A DNA stretch of 64,000 nt from JACMLC01 sp963720235 (GTDB lineage Bacteria > Acidobacteriota > Blastocatellia > Pyrinomonadales > Pyrinomonadaceae). Positions 1-8,292 of this stretch are shown here, one piece after another. The translations under genes and the position numbers were made by a program. Position 1 is the stretch's first letter; each line of letters opens with the position of its first letter. A model generated the notes under the pieces. That model had not been told where the DNA came from. It made no database searches and was given only the letters and a program-made list of their open reading frames with translations. The DNA is taken from positions 4,960,001 through 5,024,000 of the forward strand of contig OY970389.1 in assembly GCA_963720235.1 (NCBI GenBank), given 5' to 3'.

Positions 1-433
1 GCGGAATGACTTCGAGACGCGCAAACTGTGCATGCTCGTTTGGCCCAGTGTCCGTAACTGTCTTGAGAAATTTTTGAAAGGCGTCAAGAGATTTTTCGTC
101 TATGTCCGCGAGGCTATAGAGCAAGCCGAGATAGTAAAAATCTTCGCCCGCGAGATTCGTGCGCGCCTGTAGTTGTTCTGCATGACGCGCGGCGGTCTCG
201 CGCTGCTCGCGGCGCGTGCGCTCTGCCAGTTGATTGTTGAAAGGAACTTTATCGCGCTTGAACTCCGCAAACTTACGAGACACGTAAGTGTTCGCGTCTT
301 CATAGAGCACGGAAGCCGCGCGCTCGTCCTTCGGCGGCGGCGTGACCTCTGCCTTGCGCCCGCTCTGCGCGAAAACCTGTGAGGAGAAGAGCTGTGTCGC
401 GCACAGTAAAATAATTGCGAAGTAACGTTTCAT
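1..433 (-). CDS. Exported protein, 3' end outside window
   Basis: The reading frame starts with ATG at 433 and runs off the left edge, so about 144 N-terminal residues are visible. Residues 1-23 form a signal peptide (MKRYFAIILL..., ending FAQ), so the protein is exported. The rest is charged and helical with many Arg/Glu/Gln, ending in a stretch (FYYLGLLYSLADIDEKSL) that resembles one helix pair of a tetratricopeptide repeat. This would suit the N-terminal part of a TPR or TlpA-type thioredoxin protein, but no catalytic motif is in view and I do not assign a function. It is followed upstream by thiO on the same strand with a gap of about 30 bases. Confidence 0.6.
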   Translation of the reverse strand, partial: MKRYFAIILLCATQLFSSQVFAQSGRKAEVTPPPKDERAASVLYEDANTYVSRKFAEFKRDKVPFNNQLAERTRREQRETAARHAEQLQARTNLAGEDFYYLGLLYSLADIDEKSLDAFQKFLKTVTDTGPNEHAQFARLEVIP

Positions 434-464
434 TGTTTCGTCAAAAGAATCCTTGCGAAAATTT

Positions 465-1625
465 CTAACCGATGCCGACTGTTTGAAAACGGTCTGGACC
501 AAAAGCTTTCATCAGATTTGGCGCGTTGCCCGTAGTAATTTGCGCGGCAATCAATTCGCCGGTCACGGGCGCGAGAAGGATGCCGTTGCGATAGTGTCCA
601 GTCGCATAAAAAAGTCCGCGCACCTCAGCGCATTCGCCTATGACTGGCAGGTCGTCTTCCGCGCGCGGCCTCAAGCCCGCCCATGCCTCCACAAGCGGCG
701 CGTCCGCGATTGTCTGCGGCGCAATCTCCATCGCGTGCCGCGTGATTGTGTTCAGCCCGTTGCCCGTCACATGTTTGTCAAAGCCCGCGTCTTCGGTCGT
801 AGAGCCTGCGAGCAGGCGTCCGTCGAGTCTGGGGACGACGTAGCCGCGCGGGCTGTAAAGCACATGGCGTATGCATTTGCTTGCGGCCTCGAAGCAGAGC
901 ATTTGCCCGCGAACGGGTTCGATGCGCAGCGGCGGCACGCGGCTGTCCGTGCCTGTCAGAAAAGAAGTCCACGCGCCGCTTGCGACAATCACAAATGGAG
1001 CATGAATCGTGTGCGCAGCAGTCTTAATGCCGCGCGCTCTTGCGTGTTCGATGAGCAAAGATTCGACGTGCGTGTTTGTCAGGATGCGCACGCCGCGTTT
1101 TTCGATGGAAGATGCGAGGGATGCTATCAGGCGTCTGTTCTCGACCTGCGTGTCGAGTGGAAACCGGAGTGCGCCGCGCACATCATTTGAGATGCAAGGC
1201 TCAATCCTTATGGCTTCTCGCGCGCTCAAATGCTCGACGGGCAAGCCCGCCGCAGTCTGCCAGCGAAAACGTCTTTCAAGCTCAGCTTCATCTTCATCCG
1301 TGAATGCTAGATAGAGCGTGCCTGTGCTCTCAAGCTCGATGTCTATGCCGGTCTCTTCGAGCAAATCAACGGCCCAGGCCGGATACAAATCGCGGCTTGC
1401 GCAGGCTAGTTGGAAGAAAGCATCCGCGCGGTTGGCTTCGGCCTGTGCTGCGAGCATGCCGCCTGCTGCGCTTGATGCTTCCGCGCCGAGCGGCCCGCGT
1501 TCGAGGAGCAGGATGTCATTGATGCCGCGCTCTGTGAGCGCACGCGCGACGGCGAGGCCGATGATGCCGCCGCCGACAATCACAGCCTCTGCCGTGTCTC
1601 TAGCTTTCAGTTCTTGCGGGCTCAT
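465..1625 (-). CDS. thiO: Glycine oxidase ThiO (FAD-dependent amino acid oxidase)
   Basis: DAO-family flavoenzyme of 386 residues, the usual length. It oxidises glycine to iminoacetate for the thiazole part of thiamine, or acts on other small amines. The N terminus carries the Rossmann FAD motif VIVGGGIIGLA (about residues 15-25) followed by an acidic residue at the end of the second strand (LLLERG). The C terminus has WAGLRPRAEDDLPVIG and the ThiO-typical GHYRNGILLAP near residue 345. No other thi gene is nearby, so the pathway link rests on family resemblance; sarcosine or D-amino acid oxidase are alternatives. The protein is cytoplasmic. Start chosen at ATG 1625. Confidence 0.85.
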   Translation of the reverse strand: MSPQELKARDTAEAVIVGGGIIGLAVARALTERGINDILLLERGPLGAEASSAAGGMLAAQAEANRADAFFQLACASRDLYPAWAVDLLEETGIDIELESTGTLYLAFTDEDEAELERRFRWQTAAGLPVEHLSAREAIRIEPCISNDVRGALRFPLDTQVENRRLIASLASSIEKRGVRILTNTHVESLLIEHARARGIKTAAHTIHAPFVIVASGAWTSFLTGTDSRVPPLRIEPVRGQMLCFEAASKCIRHVLYSPRGYVVPRLDGRLLAGSTTEDAGFDKHVTGNGLNTITRHAMEIAPQTIADAPLVEAWAGLRPRAEDDLPVIGECAEVRGLFYATGHYRNGILLAPVTGELIAAQITTGNAPNLMKAFGPDRFQTVGIG

Positions 1626-1647
1626 AACTTAACATGAGTTCGACATA

Positions 1648-1812
1648 AGCGGCTCTGCCGCGCATGCTGTGCGGAAAGTCTCTGACTTTCCGTTCATCAG
1701 CCTTTCTTTATTTGTGAGGCTGCGCCTCACATGCAAGGCACAGCCTTGTCATTAAATTCAAGAGCGAGACGGAAAGCCACAGGCTTTCCGCACAGCAGAA
1801 GCGGCAGAGTCG
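1648..1812. repeat. MITE-like dispersed palindromic element, copy A
   Basis: About 165 bases between thiO and icd with imperfect terminal inverted repeats. The left end reads CTCTGCCGCGCATGCTGTGC and the right end is its approximate reverse complement. Inside are short hairpins with three-base loops, for example GGAAAGTC-TCT-GACTTTCC and GAGGC-TGC-GCCTC. The same parts in the opposite overall orientation occur at 27397-27570 and, duplicated, at 31998-32295. There is no ORF. It looks like a non-autonomous mobile element. Confidence 0.7.
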
Positions 1813-1919
1813 CGCTCCAGCGTAATATTAAAAGAGGTCTTTTGCTCTTTGGCCTTCGGTCTTTGTTCGTTGTACATTAGGGAGACAAAGACTAAAGAGC
1901 AAAGGCCAAAGACCAAAAC

Positions 1920-2930
1920 ATGAAGCATACTATCACACTCATTCCGGGCGACGGCATCGGCCCGGAGGTCACTTCGGCGGTCGTCAGCATCATCGAGGCG
2001 GCGGGCGTAGATGTGCAATGGGAGACGCATTACGCAGGCGCGCAGGCTCTGGAAAAGTTTGGCGACACGTTGCCAAAAGAGCTGCTCGAATCCATCAAAC
2101 GCAACAAGGTCGCGCTCAAAGGGCCAATCACCACGCCCGTCGGCAAAGGCTTCACTTCCGTCAATGTTGGCCTGCGTAAAGCCTTAGACTTATATGCCAA
2201 CTTGCGGCCCGTGCGCGCTCTGCCAAACGTGCCTTCGCGTTATCCAGAGCTTGACCTCGTCGTCGTGCGCGAGAACACAGAAGACCTCTACGCGGGCATA
2301 GAGCATGTCGTCGTTCCCGGCGTGGTCGAGAGCATTAAGATCATTACAGAGAAAGCTTCGACGCGCGTTTCAAAGTTTGCGTTTGAGTATGCGCGCAACG
2401 AAGGGCGCAAGAAAGTGACAGCCGTACACAAAGCCAACATCATGAAATTGTCCGACGGTCTCTTTCTGGAATGTTTCTACAATGTGGCGAAGAGTTATCC
2501 AGAGATAGAAGCCGACGACAAGATTGTGGACAACGCCTGCATGCAACTCGTCATGCGGCCCGAACAGTTTGACATCATGCTGCTCGAAAATCTCTACGGC
2601 GACATCGTTTCGGATTTGTGCGCCGGACTGATTGGCGGGCTCGGCCTCGTCCCCGGCGCGAACATAGGCGAGCAGGGAGCAGTCTTTGAAGCAGTCCACG
2701 GCTCTGCGCCAGACATAGCGGGACAGGGCATCGCCAATCCGACCGCGCTCCTGCAATCCGGCCTCCTGATGCTGCGCTACATAGGCGAACGCGACGCCGC
2801 GCAGAAGATAGAGACAGCCATGCTCAAGGTTTTCAATGAAGGAAAAGTACGCACACGCGACATCGGCGGCACGGCCCATACAGCAGAATTTGCAAACGCC
2901 ATCATCGCAGCCTTTGAAGAGCAAGGATGA
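1920..2930 (+). CDS. icd: NAD-type isocitrate dehydrogenase
   Basis: Isocitrate/isopropylmalate dehydrogenase family, 336 residues, the compact length of mitochondrial-type NAD-IDH. It would convert isocitrate to 2-oxoglutarate in the TCA cycle. Visible signatures are LIPGDGIGPEV at the N terminus, SVNVGLRK (80-87, substrate-binding Ser/Arg region), DLYANLRP, RENTEDLYAG (117-126), HKANIMK with the catalytic Lys, and NLYGDIVSDL with the metal-binding Asp residues. The SVNVGLRKALDLYANLRP segment matches IDH3-like enzymes better than LeuB. No leu genes flank it. Homoisocitrate dehydrogenase cannot be fully excluded. The start ATG lies directly after a short inverted word pair (AAAGACTAAAGAGCAAAGG) with no clear Shine-Dalgarno sequence. 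Confidence 0.88.
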   Translation: MKHTITLIPGDGIGPEVTSAVVSIIEAAGVDVQWETHYAGAQALEKFGDTLPKELLESIKRNKVALKGPITTPVGKGFTSVNVGLRKALDLYANLRPVRALPNVPSRYPELDLVVVRENTEDLYAGIEHVVVPGVVESIKIITEKASTRVSKFAFEYARNEGRKKVTAVHKANIMKLSDGLFLECFYNVAKSYPEIEADDKIVDNACMQLVMRPEQFDIMLLENLYGDIVSDLCAGLIGGLGLVPGANIGEQGAVFEAVHGSAPDIAGQGIANPTALLQSGLLMLRYIGERDAAQKIETAMLKVFNEGKVRTRDIGGTAHTAEFANAIIAAFEEQG

Positions 2931-2953
2931 AGGATGAAGGCGGAAGGATGAGA

Positions 2954-3136
2954 AATTAGGCCATAATCAAGAGAAATTAAGGCATAATCCGGCGCGATTA
3001 GGTTCTAATCACGCCAGATTAGGTTCTAATTTGGATTGATTAGAAGCTAATCAAAGCTCATTAGAATCTAATTTCAAAAGATTAGAAGCTAATTTTGGTT
3101 GATTAGAAGATAAAGCCTGCTCATTAGATTCTAATG
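2954..3136. repeat. Nine-unit 21-bp phased array of ATTAG/CTAAT palindromes
   Basis: Units start at 2954, 2975, 2996, 3017, 3038, 3059, 3080, 3101 and 3122, an exact 21-base period throughout. Each unit is a 15-base imperfect palindrome of the form (G/C)ATTAGAAGCTAAT(C/G) followed by a 6-base spacer of variable sequence. The first two units and the eighth are degenerate. The array is much more AT-rich than the neighbouring genes and lies between the end of icd and the 3' end of the gene at 3365. One plus-strand frame reads heptads of the type LEANxxx but is broken by two TGA codons, so it is not a gene as it stands. Confidence 0.9.
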
Positions 3137-3146
3137 AGCAGGCTTT
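3112..3146. terminator. 35-bp perfect palindrome at the end of the array
   Basis: Arms of 17 bases (AAAGCCTGCTCATTAGA and its exact complement) flank a single central T. The last array unit sits in the middle of it. On the plus strand the right arm ends in TTT followed by ATAA, so it can act as a rho-independent terminator for icd, but it may equally be an extended operator. Confidence 0.55.
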
Positions 3147-3171
3147 ATAAGTTCCGGCAGGGACGATATAT

Positions 3172-3325
3172 CAGTAGCCCATCACGTCAGTGCTGGGACA
3201 CTCGCGCCACACACATACCAAGCCCCTTAGGAGCGGCATAATATGTCGCTCCTAAGGGGCTTGGTCTTGAGATTGAATTGTCTGCCCACGACTGCGTCGT
3301 GGGCTACTGATATGCCGCCCCTACG
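3172..3325. repeat. Nested inverted-repeat element
   Basis: The outer pair is CAGTAGCCCA (3172-3181) with TGGGCTACTG (3300-3309). Nested inside is a perfect 19-base hairpin, ACCAAGCCCCTTAGGAGCG at 3217-3235 with its complement at 3247-3265 and an 11-base loop. A partial third copy of the inner word (CGCCCCTACGGGGCT) follows at about 3317-3331. There is no ORF. It resembles a REP/MITE-type insertion. Confidence 0.6.
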
Positions 3326-3364
3326 GGGCTGAGAACATTGCTGTTTCCATACATCGAACTCATG

Positions 3365-4693
3365 TTATTTAGTAATTCCGCCGTTCTCAAGTGCGCTGTA
3401 AGTGTCTGGCGAGTAGAGGCCGAGCCAGGGGTCTGAGCTTGGGGTCAGGAATAAATCCTTGTAAACCTTCTCGTTCAACTGCTCGACATCCATCCGCCAC
3501 ATGAATCTGCCAGCCAGCCATGCGTGCAACTTCGCATGCATCATGTACTCATTGCGAATTGTATCGAAGGCCAAGAAATGCTCGAACCGTCGCACGAGGT
3601 TGGAAAGCTGTTCGTCCGTGAGTTGAGTTTTCTGCTCGCCTGAACTCTGGCGGCGTATGAGAGCGATGCTGTCTTTGTCCAGCCGCGCATCTTCGCTGTG
3701 CAGCCTGGCGATTTTGTCCCACACAGCGTCGTCCGTCGCGCCTTGAAGTTGCACAACATCGTAGCTGATGGCGTTGATGATGCTCAGTTCCGACATAGCC
3801 TTCGACATCGCCGTGCGGGCCGCGACGCGCGCGTCGAACGATTGGCCTTCGGCTGCGTCCCTGATGATTGATTCGGGAATCTTGCCTCCGACTTTTCCAG
3901 CATCAACCGTCCATGCTTTTGTAATCGCGTCCACGCGGTCTCTGTGATAACGATTCAAGAGCTTATCGCGCTGCTCATCCGTTTGTCCTGAGATTTGCTT
4001 CACAACTGCTTCGGCCTCTGTGATGCCGCGCAGGAAAGCCTGTGGGCCATAGAGTCCGGGCAGCGCGTCAATGACTCTGCCTTGCGTGTCGAGTATGTAA
4101 TGAATGCTGTTGCCCGTGAGTGTGCGTTCAAGCTTGCGGCCATCGCCGTAATCAATCGTCACGCGCGGCGCGGGGCGCACGGATTTCCAGTGGAGCACGA
4201 AACGCTCGCGCAAGACATCCGAGACAGTTTTGTTCGCATACAAAACTGTGCGGAAGAAACGACTGTTGGCGCATGAATATTCTTCGCTCAGATTGCCGAG
4301 CAGCCGCAAAGAGAGAATCGGTTTGCCGCTCGCACGCGAAGCCGCCTGCGCCTGCTCAAAATCCGTGTGCCAGTAGAGGCGCGAAGCATAGCTGTTGCGC
4401 TGCTGGCTGACTCTATCAAGCGCATCCGAAATGCGCTGCCATGTCGCGCTTTCGTTGCCTGCCTGCTGCTTAATCTCTGCCTGATAAACTTCAAAGAGCG
4501 TGTCCAATCCCTTCTGGCCCATTGAGCGCAACTCCGCAATAGCCTGCTGAGATTCCTTCGGATTCTCAGAGACAGCTTGCCGCGCAAGAGCTTTCGGATT
4601 GCTATTGGCCTGTGTTGATTGGGCCAGAAAAAGAGTGACTGCGAAAAAGAGAACGACGGAAACTTTGAAACGCATAGAAGAAAATCTCCTCAA
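3365..4693 (-). CDS. Secreted thioredoxin-fold-like protein without CxxC
   Basis: A 442-residue protein with a signal peptide (hydrophobic VVLFFAVTLFLAQ, cleavage near QANS). The start could be ATG 4693 or the in-frame ATG at 4675 (MRFKVS), which gives a more normal signal peptide. After a helical repeat-like stretch (residues 35-100), the segment around 110-215 (YWHTDFEQAQAASRASGKPILSL...) has the order of a thioredoxin-like domain of the kind that works on protein thiols. Where the CxxC motif is expected there is only a single Cys (EYSCANSRFF), so redox activity is doubtful. The C-terminal half is helical and unrecognised. I can name a fold, not a function. Confidence 0.6.
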   Translation of the reverse strand: MRRFSSMRFKVSVVLFFAVTLFLAQSTQANSNPKALARQAVSENPKESQQAIAELRSMGQKGLDTLFEVYQAEIKQQAGNESATWQRISDALDRVSQQRNSYASRLYWHTDFEQAQAASRASGKPILSLRLLGNLSEEYSCANSRFFRTVLYANKTVSDVLRERFVLHWKSVRPAPRVTIDYGDGRKLERTLTGNSIHYILDTQGRVIDALPGLYGPQAFLRGITEAEAVVKQISGQTDEQRDKLLNRYHRDRVDAITKAWTVDAGKVGGKIPESIIRDAAEGQSFDARVAARTAMSKAMSELSIINAISYDVVQLQGATDDAVWDKIARLHSEDARLDKDSIALIRRQSSGEQKTQLTDEQLSNLVRRFEHFLAFDTIRNEYMMHAKLHAWLAGRFMWRMDVEQLNEKVYKDLFLTPSSDPWLGLYSPDTYSALENGGITK

Positions 4694-4814
4694 ACGGAAT
4701 TGTCGGAGTTTAAGCGAGGCACGTTTTGAGACTTTGTATATTTCCGAGCCTGTTTGGTTGCATGCCCCTCACAAAGACCGACGAGCCGCAAGGCAAACTT
4801 TTGCCTCAGAAAAA

Positions 4815-4923
4815 TTAGCCACAGAGACACAGAGACACAGAGCAAGGAAAGTAGGTGAAAGAAATGCTAAATAAAATAGCCTGCTTTCTTTGAATCTCTG
4901 TGCCTCTGTGTCTCTGTGGCTAA
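4815..4923. repeat. Inverted word hairpin (CACAGAGACACAGAG type)
   Basis: A 28-base arm made of repeated CACAGAGA words at 4815-4842 faces its reverse complement at 4896-4923 with 27 of 28 matches. The loop is 53 bases. The same words recur at 14000-14102 and 19685-19785. It lies upstream of the 4693 gene and downstream of the M16 gene stop. Confidence 0.85.
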
Positions 4924-4943
4924 TCCTGGTTTTGTTTGAGGCT

Positions 4944-7859
4944 TTAAGAAATCGGAGCTTCGCTCTTCACAGCCGTCTCGTAGTCTCCGGCAATCACGAT
5001 GGTGATTTGCTCCGGGCGGAAATATTTGCGTATCGCCGCGTTGACCTGTTCGAGAGTCACGGACGCGATAATCTGCGGATAGTTATCCAGATAGTCAACG
5101 CCCAGACCATAGAATTCTGCATTCCAGATGGCGCGGGCCAGCCCGCGATTGGTCGCAAGGCCCACTTTGAAAGAGCCTATCGCAGCACTCTTTTCATCCG
5201 CCAATTCATCCGCGCTCATGCCATTCAAAACGTAATCGCGCAGGACATTGAGCGCGGATTCAATCGCCCGCTCGACATTGCCGGGATTGACGGAGACGCC
5301 TATGTACCATGGGCCTGCTGCGAGCGACGGCGCGCGAAAGGCGGAGTTGATGCCGTAGGTCAAACCCTCTTTGTCGCGCACCTGTAGTCCGAGCCGCGAA
5401 GAGAGCGTGGATTGGCCCAGCGCGCTATTGGCTAAAATGGCTGCGTAGTAATCCTCTGACGCGCGACGCAAAGGAGCGGCAGAGCCAATCAGGATGTCCA
5501 CGTTGGCCTTGTCTTTCAAGAGCACGACTTCGCGCCGTCCTGCTTCCTGCTGCGAAGGGTCTGTGACGTTGACCTCAACGCTCTCCGGCCCTGCGAACGA
5601 GCCGAACGATTCCTCAAACTGCTCGCGCACGGATGAAGCATTGACATCACCGACAACCGTCAGAATCAGAGAGCGTCCGCCGTAACGCTGCGCGTAAAAA
5701 TTCTGCACGTCCTCGACGGTGATGGAAGTGATGCTTTCGATGAGCCGCGCGCCGGGCGGGACAAAGTATGGATTGGTCTCATCAAAAATCAGGCTGCTCA
5801 ATTTTTCATAGCCGCGATAGCGCGTGTTGGCCTGTTGTTCCTGAATCGCTGCGATGAGTTGTTGTTTCAGTTTCTCTAACTCGTCCGCTGGAAAGATTGG
5901 CTCGCGCAACTCTTCGGCCAGCGTTGTGATGACGAGTTGCAGGTCTTGCGAGAGTGCGCGCGCGTTTATGTTGACGGCGAATTGGTCTGTCGAAAAATCT
6001 ATGTCCGCGCCAACCGATTCGAGGTCGCCTGCGAGTTCCAGCTTGCTCCGCCGCTTTGTTCCGCGCGAGAGCATCTCGGCGGTAATCTGTGCGAGGCCGG
6101 GTTTGTCGCGCGGCTCGAAATAAGAGCCTGCGCGCAGAGAGCCGCGCACGGCGATGGTCGGAGTCGCGCGGTTTTCCAGAACCAAAAGTGTCGCGCCGTT
6201 CTCTGATTGATGGCGGACAATGCGCGCTGAAAAATTTGTCTGGCCCACATTCTGCGGCGTGTTGGCTTCGGCAGCCTCGGATGATTTGCCGCCGCGCTCT
6301 GGCAGAGATTGTTGCTCTAAACCTTGCGGCGTCGTAGAGCCGCCGGATTCTCTCATCAAGCTGGCATCGGTTGTTTCGGCAGACGCGCCGCCCTTCTCTG
6401 TCTCCGGCTCATCATAAAATTTCACTCCGCGCGGAAAGCTTGCATGCTCTTCATGCTTCATCTTCGCATGCAAATCTTTTGGCCCGGAGCCGTTGCCGTT
6501 GCCATTGCCCGTCTGCTTTGGAATAAAGTGGCCGACGGTGCGATTGTCTTCGGTGAGATAAGTGCGCGCGACTCGCTGCACGTCTGCGACTGTGACACGT
6601 TCGATGTTGGCCGAATAGTCTTTATAAAAACGCCAGTCAGCGATGGCTTCAGCCTCTGAAATCTGGACTGCGATATTGAATGTGCCGTCGCGCCCGAAGG
6701 CTTCGGCGGCGAGAATCTGTCGCTTGGCTTTTGCAACCTCCGAATCTGTCAAACCTTCTTCGGCCACACGCTGCAATTCAGCATGGATGGCTGCCTCAAC
6801 CTCTTTCGCTTCGACGCCGGGACTCACAGTCGCATAGATGTTGAAGAGGCCGGGGTCGCGGTGCTGGTCTGCGTTGGTGTGCACGCTGACGGCCAACTCT
6901 TTTTCGACCAGAGCTTGATAGAGGCGACTCGTGACGCCGTTCGACATCGCTGCCGAGAGAACAACTAATGGAAAAATATCATTATCGGCGGGCGGGTTGG
7001 CCGCGCGCTGTGCGAGTTCTTCATTCGAGAGGACGGACATCTGCCCAAGCACGCCGGGAGTATGAAAGCCAATCTGTATGAGAGCCAGTTCGCCCGCGCG
7101 TCGAATCACAAGGCGACGCTCGCCCTGTTGCGGCGGCTCTTGCGTATAGACTTCCGGGATAGGCTTCACAGATGCCGGATGCGCGCCGAAATATTTGTTG
7201 ATTAACTCAAGCGCACCGCCGCGTTCAAAGTCTCCGACGAGCACTGTCGTCGCATTGTTCGGATGATAAAAGGTGTCGAAGAATTCTTTGAGGCGCGAGG
7301 TCGGAACTCCTTCCACGTCCGCGCGCCAGCCGATGGTCGGATGATGATAGGGATGCTCATAAAAGGCTGCTGCATAGATGGCTTCGTCCAAAACTTCCGC
7401 TGGCTCGTTCTGCCCGCGCTCAAGTTCGTTGCGAACGACTGTCATCTCTGATTGACGATCACTGTCTGCGATGAAAGAGTTGCGCATGCGGTCTGCTTCG
7501 AGCTTGATTGCCAATTCGATTTGGTCGGACGGCACGGTCTCGAAATAGTTTGTACGGTCGTACCATGTGGTCGCGTTAAAGTCCGCGCCGATTTTTTGCA
7601 GGGTCGCGGCAATCTGCGTGTTCTGGTCTTTGTTAAAAGTCGGCGTGCCTTTGAACATCATGTGTTCGAGCAAATGCGTCGAGCCCGTATAGCCGACGGC
7701 TTCATTGCGCGAGCCGACTTTGTAGAGCACCAGTACTGTGACGACAGGCGCGACGCGGTTCTCTACAAGGAGAACCTTCATCCCGTTCTCAAGCCTGTAC
7801 TCCTCAATTCCGTCTTCCTCGGTCACAAACGTGACGCCTTGCGGCAATCTCTCATCCAC
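4944..7859 (-). CDS. Double-length M16 (insulinase/pitrilysin) zinc peptidase
   Basis: At 971 residues this is two M16 units in one chain. The first unit carries the inverted zinc motif HLLEH (residues 62-66) in the context GSTHLLEHMMFKGT, with the third ligand Glu about 75 residues later (NELERGQNEPAE). A polar, low-complexity linker at about 455-530 joins the second unit (ILVRNR-like start ENRATPTIAVRG), which lacks HxxEH, as in other clamshell M16 enzymes where one half is inactive. The start is GTG at 7859, with AAGGAG 13 bases upstream. No signal peptide is seen, although many bacterial relatives are periplasmic, so it may act in the cytoplasm or the start may lie further upstream in a form I cannot see. 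It would degrade short peptides. Confidence 0.88.
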   Translation of the reverse strand: MDERLPQGVTFVTEEDGIEEYRLENGMKVLLVENRVAPVVTVLVLYKVGSRNEAVGYTGSTHLLEHMMFKGTPTFNKDQNTQIAATLQKIGADFNATTWYDRTNYFETVPSDQIELAIKLEADRMRNSFIADSDRQSEMTVVRNELERGQNEPAEVLDEAIYAAAFYEHPYHHPTIGWRADVEGVPTSRLKEFFDTFYHPNNATTVLVGDFERGGALELINKYFGAHPASVKPIPEVYTQEPPQQGERRLVIRRAGELALIQIGFHTPGVLGQMSVLSNEELAQRAANPPADNDIFPLVVLSAAMSNGVTSRLYQALVEKELAVSVHTNADQHRDPGLFNIYATVSPGVEAKEVEAAIHAELQRVAEEGLTDSEVAKAKRQILAAEAFGRDGTFNIAVQISEAEAIADWRFYKDYSANIERVTVADVQRVARTYLTEDNRTVGHFIPKQTGNGNGNGSGPKDLHAKMKHEEHASFPRGVKFYDEPETEKGGASAETTDASLMRESGGSTTPQGLEQQSLPERGGKSSEAAEANTPQNVGQTNFSARIVRHQSENGATLLVLENRATPTIAVRGSLRAGSYFEPRDKPGLAQITAEMLSRGTKRRSKLELAGDLESVGADIDFSTDQFAVNINARALSQDLQLVITTLAEELREPIFPADELEKLKQQLIAAIQEQQANTRYRGYEKLSSLIFDETNPYFVPPGARLIESITSITVEDVQNFYAQRYGGRSLILTVVGDVNASSVREQFEESFGSFAGPESVEVNVTDPSQQEAGRREVVLLKDKANVDILIGSAAPLRRASEDYYAAILANSALGQSTLSSRLGLQVRDKEGLTYGINSAFRAPSLAAGPWYIGVSVNPGNVERAIESALNVLRDYVLNGMSADELADEKSAAIGSFKVGLATNRGLARAIWNAEFYGLGVDYLDNYPQIIASVTLEQVNAAIRKYFRPEQITIVIAGDYETAVKSEAPIS

Positions 7860-8095
7860 AGTTTTTAAAAATCTCCTTTGGCATTTACTTCATTGCGACG
7901 ACGGCTCATCGCCAATGCCTTTGCCATCGTCAAACCGTATTGTCATCTATCTGCTGCGGGAATGCGAGTGCGAGAGCAGTGAGTCCGGCTGAATTTAATG
8001 TAAAAATGTGGCCCGCACGCCCGTAGAAATATGCCGCAATCCTTTCGCGCTTTCTATGCCTTTTTGTGGCAATATTATATCTGATGAGAAAGCAA
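7860..8095. other. Non-coding stretch upstream of the M16 gene
   Basis: I see no convincing gene here. Short ORFs on both strands lack Shine-Dalgarno sequences and have no recognisable protein features. It presumably holds the M16 promoter on the minus strand and the start signals of the structured region that follows on the plus strand. Confidence 0.4.
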
Positions 8096-8221
8096 GGCCG
8101 TCGCAGCCAGCGTGGGAGTTGCGACCAGCGACGACCTCTCCGCATCAACCATCTCCAAACGGCCAAGTTAGAGAGGCGAGCGGAAGGGAGCGCAAGCCCA
8201 CCCAGTTTGCGCTCCCCTTTT
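8096..8221 (+). ncRNA. Candidate structured RNA ending in a terminator
   Basis: Two helices would cross each other. GGCCGT (8096-8101) can pair with ACGGCC (8159-8164), and CCTCTC (8135-8140) with GAGAGG (8171-8176), which makes a pseudoknot. TCGCA (8101-8105) can pair with TGCGA (8120-8124). A strong terminator follows at 8186. There is no gene on this strand for the terminator to serve, which suggests a short independent transcript or a leader for the HTH genes. It does not match any RNA family I can recall. Pairings this short can arise by chance. Confidence 0.35.
8186..8221 (+). terminator. Rho-independent terminator with no upstream ORF
   Basis: Perfect 10-base arms, GGGAGCGCAA (8186-8195) and TTGCGCTCCC (8207-8216), are followed by C and a T run on the plus strand. 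Confidence 0.7.
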
Positions 8222-8292
8222 CAATTTCCCTGTAAAGCTTTTATGAGGTCTGTCCGCTCTGCTATATTGAGCGCGTTCTGTTTGAAAATCAG

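Noticed and set aside
453..1190. 245-residue plus-strand ORF antisense to thiO
   Set aside because: Arg/Cys/His-rich shadow typical of GC-rich DNA; thiO has full family motifs on the other strand.
2954..3136. CRISPR array
   Set aside because: Spacers are only 6 bases, repeats 15 bases and palindromic, and there are no cas genes.
8080..8095. CTGATGAGAAA, resembling a hammerhead ribozyme core
   Set aside because: The helix II stem between CTGATGA and GAAA is absent, so the core cannot form.
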